From assembly GCF_007671655.1 (NCBI RefSeq), contig NZ_VCGX01000002.1:124001-188000 (forward strand): DNA of 64,000 nt. Reading direction: 5' to 3'. Made by a program: the position numbers and the translations under genes. The DNA is from Marinobacter piscis. GTDB lineage: Bacteria > Pseudomonadota > Gammaproteobacteria > Pseudomonadales > Oleiphilaceae. Each line of letters starts with the position of its first letter. Position 1 is the stretch's first letter. The notes under the pieces were generated by a model. It had not been told where the DNA came from. It ran no database searches and was given only the letters and a program-made list of their open reading frames with translations. Positions 18,489 to 27,230 of the stretch are shown one piece after another.

Positions 18489-19106
18489 ATGACATTACTG
18501 AGTAAGCAGGAACAGGAACAGGTTGCGGCGGCCATCAGTGCCGTTGAACGGGAAACCGACGCCGAGCTGGTCACAGTACTGACCTCCCAGGCAGACAATT
18601 ACGCCTACATACCCTTGGTGTGGGCCGGACTTCTGGCCCTTCTGGTACCTGGCGTAATCAACTACTTTACCAGCTGGCTGAACGCAGACTTGTTGCTGCT
18701 CGGGCAGTGGGGCGTATTCATCGTGCTCAGCCTGATATTCCGGGTGCCTGCGATCAACCGGCGGCTGATTCCCCGGGCGGTACGCTACTGGCGCGCCTCC
18801 AACCTGGCACGGCGCCAGTTTCTGGAGCAGAGCCTGCACCACACAGCCGGTGGCACCGGCATGCTCATCTTCGTGTCGGAAGCCGAACGATATGTGGAGA
18901 TACTGGTGGACCAGGGCATTTCCAGCCGTATAGACAACAGCGCCTGGGAAGCTATCATTGCGGACTTTACCGAGCGGGTGAGACAGGGACAAACCCTGCA
19001 GGGTTTCATGGATTGTATCGAAGCCTGTGGCAGACACCTGAAAACCGAAGTGCCCGCAACGCAGCAGAAAAACGAACTGCCCAACCACCTGGTGATACTG
19101 TCTTAA
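18489..19106 (+). CDS. TPM-domain membrane protein
   Basis: The 205-residue protein is a second TPM protein. A short TPM N-terminus (AISAVERETDAELVTVLTSQ) is followed by two membrane helices near residues 38-60 and 68-90. The rest of the domain follows (GGTGMLIFVSEAERYVEILVDQGIS, WEAIIADFTERVRQG). Together with the LemA protein and the previous TPM protein it forms a three-gene operon with short gaps. Confidence 0.87.
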   Translation: MTLLSKQEQEQVAAAISAVERETDAELVTVLTSQADNYAYIPLVWAGLLALLVPGVINYFTSWLNADLLLLGQWGVFIVLSLIFRVPAINRRLIPRAVRYWRASNLARRQFLEQSLHHTAGGTGMLIFVSEAERYVEILVDQGISSRIDNSAWEAIIADFTERVRQGQTLQGFMDCIEACGRHLKTEVPATQQKNELPNHLVILS

Positions 19107-19160
19107 CCGGCAGGCTGTTATCATAGTTGTCCACTACATCACTGAATCAGACTGCACTTT

Positions 19161-20540
19161 ATGCCGGACATGTCATTGGAAAGCCTTTCGCAAGAATGGC
19201 AATCATTAAACGCAAAGCACTCAAGCCTTACCCATCAATTCGTGCTGAACTTTTTTCAGGACAATGCCCAGACGCTTGCTGAACGCTTCTATGAAGTCAT
19301 GCTTGCTGATCCTGGTGCTTCGAAGTTCCTGTCGAATGACGACGTTCAGCAACGGCTTGGGGCTTCAATGCAGCGTTGGCTGTCCGGGCTGTTTGTATCG
19401 TCTGATCTTGAAGCCATCGACACGCTGATCGCCCAGCAACGAAAAGTCGGCGAGGTGCATGCCCGAATAGACATACCGCTGCATCTTGTTCTGCGGGGTG
19501 CTCGCAACCTGAAAAACAGCGTCAGCGTGTTGCTGGAAAACGAAGCGCTCTCCGGTGAGCAGCGGGCACAGGCTGTCAGCCTGGCGTCTGATACCATCGA
19601 CCTTGCGATGGAAATCATGGGGCAATCGTATTCCATTTCCCATGCCCGGAACTCCCGGGCAGAAGAGTCCTACCGACTGTTTTCAATTACCCAGAACATC
19701 GCAAATGAAAAAGAACAGCAACGTGCCGCTGTCCTGCATTGGGAAAACCAGTTGATGTTTGATCAGGCAATAGGCGTGGCCGAGACGGGCTTGTCTCCGA
19801 TCAAAACGTCTGAGTTCGGGTTATGGTTTCGCCATAAAGGGCTGCATGCCTTTGAAGGAACAGCAGAAGCAGCTGCAATTCTTGAGGCAATGGACAGAAT
19901 AGACAACGACTTGCTGCCCTTGTTCGGAAGTGAGAACGAAAACACACTTCCCCCGGCCGGGCGTGTAACCTTACTGCATGAATTGCGGGACAAAGTAAGA
20001 GGGGTTCTGTTTAACCTGGACAGCCTGTTTGAACAGAATAATGAACTGGAGTCCGGTCGTGATGTGCTGACACGTCTGCTCAACCGAAAGTTTATGCCGG
20101 TTGTGTTCAGCAAACAGGTCGAGCAGGCAATGAAGCAGAAAACCTCCTTTGCTGTTGTCGCCCTGGATATTGATCACTTTAAACAGGTGAACGACACCTA
20201 CGGGCACCAGGCCGGCGACAGTGTTTTACAGCAGTTAGCCCTGCTACTGGTTAATAATACCCGCTCGGGTGATTACCTGTTCCGCCTGGGCGGCGAGGAG
20301 TTCCTTCTGCTTGCGGTAGAAGTGAAAGAGCACCACGTAAAACGGCTGGTTGAAAAACTCCGGGAGCGCGTAGAGCGTGAGACCTTCAGGTTGCCGGGGG
20401 ACGACACACTGAACGTGACAATCAGCGCGGGCGCGTCCTGCTTTGACGGTCACCCTGATTACCAGAGACTGCTCAAACGGGCAGACGATGCGCTTTATCA
20501 GGCTAAAAGTTCAGGACGCAACCGTGTGGTCATTGCCTGA
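19161..20540 (+). CDS. dosC: Globin-coupled diguanylate cyclase (DosC/DgcO-like haem O2 sensor)
   Basis: The 459-residue protein has an N-terminal sensor globin (about residues 1-165). KVGEVHARIDIP supplies the probable proximal haem His at residue 100. After it comes a helical middle domain with HELRDKVRGV, then a GGDEF domain (about 290-459) with ALDIDHFKQVNDTYGH and RLGGEEF. A product-inhibition I-site (RSGD, five residues upstream of GGEEF) is present. Such proteins make c-di-GMP from GTP in response to oxygen binding. The 3' end overlaps the convergent MFS gene by 11 bases. Confidence 0.9.
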   Translation: MPDMSLESLSQEWQSLNAKHSSLTHQFVLNFFQDNAQTLAERFYEVMLADPGASKFLSNDDVQQRLGASMQRWLSGLFVSSDLEAIDTLIAQQRKVGEVHARIDIPLHLVLRGARNLKNSVSVLLENEALSGEQRAQAVSLASDTIDLAMEIMGQSYSISHARNSRAEESYRLFSITQNIANEKEQQRAAVLHWENQLMFDQAIGVAETGLSPIKTSEFGLWFRHKGLHAFEGTAEAAAILEAMDRIDNDLLPLFGSENENTLPPAGRVTLLHELRDKVRGVLFNLDSLFEQNNELESGRDVLTRLLNRKFMPVVFSKQVEQAMKQKTSFAVVALDIDHFKQVNDTYGHQAGDSVLQQLALLLVNNTRSGDYLFRLGGEEFLLLAVEVKEHHVKRLVEKLRERVERETFRLPGDDTLNVTISAGASCFDGHPDYQRLLKRADDALYQAKSSGRNRVVIA

Positions 20541-22002
20541 CCGAGAGGTAGGATTTCTCTCTCCGGTCGCGTAAATCCTTGAAGGCCATGGTTAACGCCA
20601 ACAGCATGATCACCGTAATCGTCAGCAAGCCTATGCTGACCGCAACCGTCCAGGAGCTGCGGGGCAGCACAGCGAACACAATCGCGGTGATCACGGCAAT
20701 GCCCACCGAGGTACCAATACGCTGACCGGTTTGCACGATGGCACCGGAGCTGCCGGCATAGGCCAGTGGTACCTCCGCTAATGTCAGGGTCTGGTTGGGG
20801 CTGATCACAGAGCCCTGGCCAAGCCCAAAAAAGGCCAGAGACACCAATAGCCACCAGACACTCACCCCGGCATACTCATGCAAAAGCACCACGGCGATAC
20901 TGGAAACAACGCCGAAAACCGCCGTGATGAGGCCGCCAATCACCACTTTGCGGCCATAATGATTCACCCGTTTACCCGCCCAGTTAGCCGAGTAGGCCGA
21001 AAGCAGCGCCGAGGGAATGCTGACAGCGCCGGCTTCCAGCGCAGAAAAACCAATGCCTTGTTGAACATACAGAGGAATCAGAACCCAGACACTGGTCATG
21101 CCCAGAAAATACAGGGTCATAATAATGCTGCCATTGCGGTAGCTATTGGTGGCAAAAATCTTTAAATCCACCATGGGGCTGTAGCCACGCCGGGTATACC
21201 AGCGTTCCCAGAGCACCCACAGATAAAACAAAAGCAGGCCCGCCGGGAATAACAGCCACAGACGCCCGGAGGGGTTGGATTCCACAAAAGGGTAGAGCAC
21301 AGCCAGCACGCCCAGGCCCAGTAACAGGGCGCCGACAGGATCCAGCGAGCTCAGGCCGGAATGCTCCTGGCTTTTGGGCTTGTGTATCAAAGGGCGCGGA
21401 AACCACAACCACGCCAGCACAATGGTTAATATGCCCACCGGCACGTTGATCAAAAACGTGAGCCGCCAACCAAACTCTTCGCCTCCAAGCCCGATGAGAA
21501 ACCCGCCCATAACCGGGCCAATGGCCACCGCCACGCCGACCGTGGTGCCAAAATACCCAAAAGCACGGCCCCGTTCCGACCCCTGAAAATATTGCTGAAT
21601 CAAACCTATGCCCTGGGGGTTCAGAAAGCCGGAGCCCACCCCCTGAACAAAACGCGCCGCATTAAGCCAGTTCGTATCCGGAGCCAGCCCCGCGGCAATA
21701 GATGAGAGCGTAAAGAGGGCCGCGCCCAGAATAAAAAAACCGCCACGCCCCATCAGATCCCCGGCGCGCCCGGCACTGACCAGAACCACCCCGAACGTAA
21801 GGGCATAACCGGACAGCACCCATTGCAGGGCGGACTGGCTGGCGTCCAGTGCATCCTGGATAGACGCCAGCGCCACATTCACCACGCTGACGCTGATGAG
21901 TGACATCACAATCGCCATGAGCACAACAATCAGAATGCGCCAGCGAATCGGATCTTTTGTGGAATCGGTAGGGGAGTGTTGTTCGGGTGTTATTTCAGCC
22001 AT
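20530..22002 (-). CDS. MFS drug efflux transporter, DHA2 (14-TM) family
   Basis: The 490-residue inner-membrane protein has 14 predicted helices and the DHA2 signatures QWVLSGYALTFGVVLVSAGRAGDLMGRGGFF (motifs A and D region) and GSGFLNPQGIGLIQQYF (motif C region). Such proton antiporters export lipophilic compounds such as antiseptics and dyes. No fusion-protein or repressor gene is adjacent. It is complete and lies 78 bases downstream of argE on the same strand. Confidence 0.9.
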   Translation of the reverse strand: MAEITPEQHSPTDSTKDPIRWRILIVVLMAIVMSLISVSVVNVALASIQDALDASQSALQWVLSGYALTFGVVLVSAGRAGDLMGRGGFFILGAALFTLSSIAAGLAPDTNWLNAARFVQGVGSGFLNPQGIGLIQQYFQGSERGRAFGYFGTTVGVAVAIGPVMGGFLIGLGGEEFGWRLTFLINVPVGILTIVLAWLWFPRPLIHKPKSQEHSGLSSLDPVGALLLGLGVLAVLYPFVESNPSGRLWLLFPAGLLLFYLWVLWERWYTRRGYSPMVDLKIFATNSYRNGSIIMTLYFLGMTSVWVLIPLYVQQGIGFSALEAGAVSIPSALLSAYSANWAGKRVNHYGRKVVIGGLITAVFGVVSSIAVVLLHEYAGVSVWWLLVSLAFFGLGQGSVISPNQTLTLAEVPLAYAGSSGAIVQTGQRIGTSVGIAVITAIVFAVLPRSSWTVAVSIGLLTITVIMLLALTMAFKDLRDRREKSYLSVRQ

Positions 22003-22080
22003 TGCGTGAGCATACCTGAGATCCCGGCGCCTGAGTATCCGGGGTAATACAGGCCACCGGGGTTCGGGCGAGAAGGCAAG

Positions 22081-23241
22081 TCAGTCTTTCGTTGCCAGTC
22101 TTGTACCCAGGGCACGCATGAATTCACTGCCGGCCTCAAGCTGCTCACGTTCAATATATTCATCAGGCTGATGGGCCTGGGCGATGCTGCCTGGCCCGCA
22201 GATAACCGTCGATAGCCCCACTTGCTGAAATTGGCCGGCTTCAGTGGCGTAGGCCACGGCGCCCGGGGGTTGCTTATCGGGCAGCAATGCATGGCACAGG
22301 TCCAGCACTTCCTGATTATTCTGGTCAGCCAGCGCCGGCACTGTTTTCGTGAGTTGCTCAGTCTGAATACGACATTCTCTCGAGCGCAGCTGCATTTCGG
22401 CTTCCAGAGTGGCGGAAAACTCGTTCACCTGGGCCAGCAGGTCCGCGAAGCGGTCATCGGGCAGATGGCGAATTTCCCACTCGAACTGACATTCCCTAGC
22501 CATAATATTAATCGCTGTGCCGCCCTGAATCTTGCCCACATGCAGACTCGAGTGGGCGACGTTAAAGGCTTCATCGACCCGGCCTTCGGCACGCAGATCA
22601 GCTATAATGTCTTCAATGCGCGTGATCAGGCGAGCCGCTACGTGAATCGCAGACACGCCCTGATTAACCTGGCTTGAGTGTGCAGCGCGACCCGTAACAA
22701 CCGTGCGCAGGTTGGTGCTGCCCTTTTGCGCAACGACCGGCTGCATTGTGGTGGGCTCGCCCACGATCACCGCCGCCGGGCGGGGCTGATCGCTCATCAG
22801 GCGTTCAATCATGCGCGGTGCGCCGAGGCAGCCCACTTCTTCATCGTAGGAAAGGGCGAGATAGATTGGTTTCTTCAGTGGTAGCGTGACCCATGTGGGC
22901 ACCTCGGCCAGGGCGCAGGCAATAAAGCCCTTCATGTCGCAGGTTCCGCGCCCATACAAACGGCCATCGCCGCCATCGACCAGTGTGAAAGGGTCCGTGG
23001 ACCAGGGTTGTCCGTCTACCGGCACCACATCGGTATGGCCCGACAGCACCACGCCGCCCTCCACCGCAGGGCCGATACGCGCCAGCAGATTGGCCTTGTT
23101 GCCATCATCACTGGTGATAGGCCATGACTCGACGCCGTGGCGATGCAGCCACTCCCCAACGAAGGCGATCAGCTCCAGATTGGATTTGCGGGATACAGTG
23201 GCAAAGCCCACCAGGCGCTCAAGCATCTCGGTGGCGGTCAT
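22081..23241 (-). CDS. argE: Acetylornithine deacetylase
   Basis: The 386-residue M20-family metallohydrolase converts N-acetylornithine to ornithine and acetate in arginine synthesis. It shows the metal-ligand motif SGHTDVVPVDG, RGTCDMKG, the catalytic/ligand DEEVGC, a GEPT and the lid-domain GRAAHSS. A C-terminal PGSIAQAHQPDEY supplies the last ligand. The length is typical of ArgE. The small lipoprotein gene lies 14 bases upstream on the same strand. Confidence 0.92.
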   Translation of the reverse strand: MTATEMLERLVGFATVSRKSNLELIAFVGEWLHRHGVESWPITSDDGNKANLLARIGPAVEGGVVLSGHTDVVPVDGQPWSTDPFTLVDGGDGRLYGRGTCDMKGFIACALAEVPTWVTLPLKKPIYLALSYDEEVGCLGAPRMIERLMSDQPRPAAVIVGEPTTMQPVVAQKGSTNLRTVVTGRAAHSSQVNQGVSAIHVAARLITRIEDIIADLRAEGRVDEAFNVAHSSLHVGKIQGGTAINIMARECQFEWEIRHLPDDRFADLLAQVNEFSATLEAEMQLRSRECRIQTEQLTKTVPALADQNNQEVLDLCHALLPDKQPPGAVAYATEAGQFQQVGLSTVICGPGSIAQAHQPDEYIEREQLEAGSEFMRALGTRLATKD

Positions 23242-23255
23242 GATGCACTCCTTTG

Positions 23256-23543
23256 TTATTCGATAAACTGCTCATCAATATAATTGCACCATTGGTCTGA
23301 ATCACGGGCGGGCACCGCTTCATTGCCTCTGATGCCCAGCCTGAATTCCACAACTGAACGCCACTCCAAAGACCCGGTATCCGGACCATGCCCCTGACCG
23401 TCGCCCGTTGGAATCTGGCGTTCAACTTTCTCAAACCATTCTTCTGAGCATACCTGAGTTTCCAGCGACTGAGTATCCGGGGCGGTGCAGGCGGCAGTGG
23501 TGAGGACCAGAAGGCATATGGCAAGATAGTTTGAGGGGGACAT
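23256..23543 (-). CDS. Small predicted lipoprotein
   Basis: The 95-residue product has an N-terminal hydrophobic segment with the lipobox TTAAC (Cys near residue 19) and no charged residue at +2 (Thr), so outer-membrane sorting is likely. The mature part holds two Cys residues (CSEEWF, DQWCNYI) that could form a disulphide. The family is not recognised. It is immediately upstream of argE and probably cotranscribed. Confidence 0.7.
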   Translation of the reverse strand: MSPSNYLAICLLVLTTAACTAPDTQSLETQVCSEEWFEKVERQIPTGDGQGHGPDTGSLEWRSVVEFRLGIRGNEAVPARDSDQWCNYIDEQFIE

Positions 23544-23848
23544 TATTCACCTGATGGGTTGATGAAATGGAGTTTGCATCGGAACGAGCGCTTTGTGTAC
23601 GCCCAGCATGAGCATGAACGAATGGGGTGCAAGTCTCCTGTGGAAAGGCCTCCGTTCAGTTATTTCCCACTAACCACTGGAAAACGTCTGTTCCACCAGG
23701 CCTTCATACCCCCTTGTAGTTGCTTCGCGTCATATCCTAGCTGCTTTAGTCGGCGGGTGGCAGGGATGCTCCGGTGGGCTGACAAACAGATCGTTACAAC
23801 CGGAATGCTCTGATCCAGCGACAGCTCACTGATTGCCTTTTTTCGTGG

Positions 23849-24938
23849 ATTCAACCAATAACCGCAGCACTGCTCATTTATAATGCTCCGGAATATTCAC
23901 CCCAGAACACCTCTGCCGGTGTTCGGTAACCCAGCCGTTTCCTGGGTCGGTTATTCAGTTGCTCAACCACTCGATTGATGTGTGTTTGGGACAGCTTGGC
24001 GAAGTTCGTCCCTTTCGGGTAGTACTGGCGCAGCAGACCATTCGTGTTCTCGTTGGTGCCTCGCTGGCCCGAACAATACGGATCACAAAAATAGGTGGAT
24101 AAGTTCAGCGTTTTGGTTATGCTTTCGTGCTCTGAGAACTCACTGCCGTTATCCAGAGTCAAAGTTTGAGCCGCGCCCCGAATTGGCCGCAGAAGACGAA
24201 TCACTGTTCGCGCCGTTTGCTTGGCTGTGAACTCGGGTAAACGACCTGCAAGCAAGTAGCCGCTCCGGCGCTCAACCAGAGTTACTACACCAGATTGCTT
24301 GTGGCCCTGAAGAACTGTGTCGCCTTCCCAGTGCCCCAGCGTGCCGCGACTTTCAACTTCTTTCGGGCGATGTTCAATGCCCGTACGATTGGGTATTTTG
24401 CCTAAGCCTGCATCCTTGGCACTGCGCCTACGGTCGCGACTGTTTCTGTGCCGGCAATAGCGCCAGAGATTGCCGCCGCTGAGCCGGTCACGACGCATCA
24501 GCTCATAGATCCACTGGTGACTGACACGAACCGGCGCCTCCATGCGATTCATGAAGCCGGCGATCTGTTCAGGGCTCCAGTGTTGCTTTAATCGTGTGCT
24601 GACCCACTCTGTCAGCCACTGCACTCTTTTGTGCCATTTGAAGGCTTGGCTGCGCCTGGCGTTCGACTGTTGCTGCGCGTGCTCGGGATCATAGCCCGAA
24701 GTGCTGTTTCGCCTTAACTCACGGCTAACGGTGCTGCTGTGGCAACCGATTATTCCGGCGATCTGTCGTTGGCTTTTGCCGGCCACACGCAAGGCCGAAA
24801 TCTGATATCGTTGTGTCTGGGTCAGTTGTCGGTACTTCATCACTGCTTCACTTTGGTCGGTAAAGTCCGTGAGGGTACCGGCAACGGCCCTCCCATCTCT
24901 ACCTGGTTACACCAAAGTGCTGCAGTTATTATCTGAAT
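23849..24938 (-). mobile_element. IS30-family insertion sequence
   Basis: The element is about 1.09 kb. Its ends are imperfect inverted repeats of the form ATTCA-n3-AATAAC-Y-GCAGCACT, and similarity extends a few bases outward (CGTGR). It has one intact transposase gene and splits a rhodanese gene. A clear target duplication cannot be fixed because the end similarity spills into the flanks. Boundaries may be off by a few bases. Confidence 0.85.
23878..24843 (-). CDS. IS30-family transposase
   Basis: The 321-residue protein is complete. It has an N-terminal helix-turn-helix (LTQTQRYQISALRVAGKSQ, IAGIIGCHSSTVSREL) and a DDE catalytic core: Asp in LGHWEGDTV, Asp in TLTLDNGSEF, and Glu in RGTNENTNGLLRQYYPKG. 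Length and motifs are those of active IS30-type transposases. No frameshift or internal stop is seen, so the element may still be mobile. Confidence 0.95.
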   Translation of the reverse strand: MMKYRQLTQTQRYQISALRVAGKSQRQIAGIIGCHSSTVSRELRRNSTSGYDPEHAQQQSNARRSQAFKWHKRVQWLTEWVSTRLKQHWSPEQIAGFMNRMEAPVRVSHQWIYELMRRDRLSGGNLWRYCRHRNSRDRRRSAKDAGLGKIPNRTGIEHRPKEVESRGTLGHWEGDTVLQGHKQSGVVTLVERRSGYLLAGRLPEFTAKQTARTVIRLLRPIRGAAQTLTLDNGSEFSEHESITKTLNLSTYFCDPYCSGQRGTNENTNGLLRQYYPKGTNFAKLSQTHINRVVEQLNNRPRKRLGYRTPAEVFWGEYSGAL

Positions 24939-25186
24939 TCACGTTGAAAACTGGGTAATCGGTAGATTGATAGCGCCTTGAATATGGCTTTGTTGGAACT
25001 CTACCAGCGTTCTTACATCGACGACCTGAACACTCTCCAATTGCTCATTAAGTGCTTCGGGCGAGATTTCAGAAACACGGCCAAACGGTAACCAGTCGAA
25101 CAGTTTCATATACTTCCATTTTCAAAGACATCGAAACGAGCCATCAGAATTGGTGATGCTCTGTGGGAGGTAAACCTGCGGACGTG

Positions 25187-25993
25187 TCAGGCATAGTGCT
25201 CTCTGCGATGGCAGTTCGGGCACAGCGCAATGGCATTCTCTACAGTATCTTCCCCGCCATCTGCGAGCCGTACCTTATGATGAACTTCAAGATACGGAGT
25301 ACCATCTGAGCGACGATTGAATGGAGCAGTTTGGTGGCAAAGCTCGCAGTTCCCTTTGGCTCGGGACAGTACCTCTGCAATAACATCAGCGTTACGTATG
25401 AACGCGGTAGTAGTCACTAGAGTGGGGGAGGGCTTGACTGGGGCTGACTCAAGTCTTCTGTGCCGCGCTGCCGCAGTATCAGAAATTGAATCCTGGATTT
25501 TCCCGGCCAAGCGCCGGTTTAGCTCACCCAAGTCAGGAACTGCGATGGAGATTTCGCCAAAAAAGCTACCCGAAGCTCGTTGAACTGCGGTTCGTTGTCG
25601 ATGTTCCCAACCATAGACGGCAACGCCTTCGGTTGCACTATGGACCTGCTTCATTTGGAACCGGCGTGCAGGCCGTGGTGGTTTTTCTCTGGCCTTGTCA
25701 AACTGCTGGTGCTCCGCGCTAGATAGAGAATAAGTGTCGCCTTCAGCATCAACGCCCAGAACCTTAAAAACACCATAAACTCGGTCATGAACGATCACTG
25801 CTAAAAGATGAGTCGGAGGGTGATCAGGATGCCGATAATCGTATGGCGAGTTTATAGGCTGCATGAAGGTGTACTCTTCCAAAGTAACGCCAGCATCTTG
25901 CAACTGTTTCACTGTTCGATCGGAATGCCGCAGAAACATAACGTTTTCCAGCGGGACCTCATGCTCATTCGCTACGAATTCACCCAATTTCAT
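25187..25993 (-). CDS. HNH endonuclease domain protein
   Basis: The 268-residue product ends in an HNH/McrA-like nuclease domain. A first zinc-type pair C-x2-C (NCELCHQ) is followed by LEVHHKVRLADGGEDTVENAIALCPNCH, which has the catalytic His, the central Asn and the second C-x2-C. The N-terminal 170 residues are not assigned and may recognise DNA or a modified base. The ATG at 25993 follows GGAGAAG; a TTG start four codons upstream is less likely. There is no methylase next to it. It sits between a broken rhodanese gene and an IS3 remnant, so it is probably part of the acquired segment. Confidence 0.82.
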   Translation of the reverse strand: MKLGEFVANEHEVPLENVMFLRHSDRTVKQLQDAGVTLEEYTFMQPINSPYDYRHPDHPPTHLLAVIVHDRVYGVFKVLGVDAEGDTYSLSSAEHQQFDKAREKPPRPARRFQMKQVHSATEGVAVYGWEHRQRTAVQRASGSFFGEISIAVPDLGELNRRLAGKIQDSISDTAAARHRRLESAPVKPSPTLVTTTAFIRNADVIAEVLSRAKGNCELCHQTAPFNRRSDGTPYLEVHHKVRLADGGEDTVENAIALCPNCHRREHYA

Positions 25994-26080
25994 CAACTTC
26001 TCCAACGTAATGCCTCACGGGTCTGTAGGAAACTCGGCTCCGAGCTGCTGGACTTCCCCCAATAAATTGGACACGCCCTA

Positions 26081-26862
26081 TCAGTTAATTCCCTCGAACT
26101 CTATCGGAGTCCGGTAACCAAGGCCACTGTGCAGCCGTTGGCTGTTATAAAAGCACTCAATATAGTCTTTTATATGTTTCCGTAATTGCCGCATCGTCAC
26201 AAAGCTAGTCGCATGCAGCAATTCTCCCTTCAGGGTTTTAAAGAATGATTCGACCTCAGCGTTGTCGGTGCATTGTCCCGGTCGATTCATGCTGTGGCGC
26301 ACGTTGTTCCGGTTCAGAAATGCCTGTGTTTTTTGGGCACGATATTCCGTGCCACGATCTGTGTGGAACAACAGACCCGCTTTCGGCTGCCTTGCTGCAA
26401 AAGCGTCTCTCAAAGCGCTGTTGGCCAGTGCTGCATTTAAGCATTCATCCAAGCGCCAGCTGACGATCCGGCGGGAGAACAGGTCTAAAACCACCGCTAG
26501 GAACACGTACTTTCGACCCGGCTGATGTAGGTAACGTCACTGCTCCATTGCTGATTCACCTCCACAGGCTTTTCAACGCTCAAGCGGTGGTTGGGAAGGG
26601 CTTTGAGCTCGTCACGGCGCTTGCTCATTCGGCGATACACTCGCATCATTCGCGCCACACGATTCTCGCCAACCTGTTCGCCTTCCCGGCGCAGGGCCTG
26701 ATAGACCCTAGGGCTGCCATAGCGGCCCTTGCTACCGTCGTAAACACGACGGATCTTTAACAGAAGTGCGGCGTTCTCAACGGCTCTCTGACCGGGCTTC
26801 CGGTTTGCCCAGGCGTAATAACCGGACCGCGACACCTTCAAGTGCCGACACAGCGCTTTCAC
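26081..26862 (-). pseudogene. IS3-family orfB (integrase core) with a frameshift
   Basis: The minus strand encodes the start of an IS3 orfB (VKALCRHLKVSRSGYYAW, then QQWSSDVTYI) up to about 26497. The frame then shifts: the missing sequence continues in another frame as KYVFLAVVLDLFSRRIVSW through HTDRGTEYRA and NAEVESFFKTLKGEL, to a stop at 26081. The D-D-E residues are all encoded but lie in two frames. One lost base near 26505 explains this, so the full integrase cannot be made unless the shift is a sequencing error. Confidence 0.85.
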
Positions 26863-27230
26863 GCTGTATTCTCGTCGGTGTTTCCAGACGAACTGGAACG
26901 CTTCCGTCGTTCCTCGGCCTGAAAACGTTGAAACTTTTTTAAAATGTCGTTTTCCTCCTGAAGCTCCGATACTCGGCGTTTCAGGCGGGCAATCTCATCT
27001 TGTTCCTGTATTTTCTTTTTGGCTTTTGCTGGCGCTTTCTTGACCCGTTTCATGGCGAACTTTCCTTCACGGTATTCCTTTCGCCAGCGTGACAGCATGA
27101 AGGGGTGGATATCCAGTGCTTCGGCAACGCTTTTGACGCTGCGGTGGGCCTGGTGACTCCACTCCACCGCTTTGACTTTGAACTCAGTGCCGTACTGTTG
27201 GGTTTTCTTCCCCGTGATCATTTTCGGCAT
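26859..27230 (-). CDS. IS3-family orfA (transposase DNA-binding protein)
   Basis: The 123-residue basic protein has a helix-turn-helix (YGTEFKVKAVEWSHQAHRSVK, ALDIHPFMLSRWRKEY) followed by a leucine-zipper coil (LKRRVSELQEENDILKK), the normal layout of IS3 OrfA. Its 3' end overlaps the orfB frame by four bases. The final residues after the A-rich heptamer diverge from the usual sequence, as expected if the fusion product is made by frameshifting. Confidence 0.9.
   Translation of the reverse strand: MPKMITGKKTQQYGTEFKVKAVEWSHQAHRSVKSVAEALDIHPFMLSRWRKEYREGKFAMKRVKKAPAKAKKKIQEQDEIARLKRRVSELQEENDILKKFQRFQAEERRKRSSSSGNTDENTA
26934..26940 (-). promoter_or_regulatory. Programmed -1 frameshift heptamer of the IS3 element
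   Basis: On the minus strand the heptamer A-AAA-AAG lies in orfA at the ILKKF codons, in the correct phase for -1 slippage into the orfB frame. This is the known IS3-family signal for making the OrfAB transposase. Confidence 0.65.

Larger units (their letters stand above)
23660..25109 (-). pseudogene. Rhodanese-domain protein gene split by an IS30-family element
   Basis: Reading the minus strand from 25109, the ATG opens MKLFDWLPFGRVSEISPEAL and continues through SVQVVDVRTLVEFQQSHIQG and NLPITQF, the first half of a rhodanese domain, until the IS is met near 24938. The second half resumes beyond the IS at about 23848 with KKAISELSLDQSIPVVTICL, the SAHRS region that follows the active-site Cys, and GGMKAWW, ending at 23660. 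Joined, the halves give a normal single-domain protein of about 115 residues. In this strain it is interrupted and presumably inactive. Confidence 0.85.

Noticed and set aside
18283-18495. Arg/His-rich minus-strand frame opposite the glycine-rich tail of the TPM protein
   Set aside because: It is the antisense of a GGC/GGT repeat and is not a gene.
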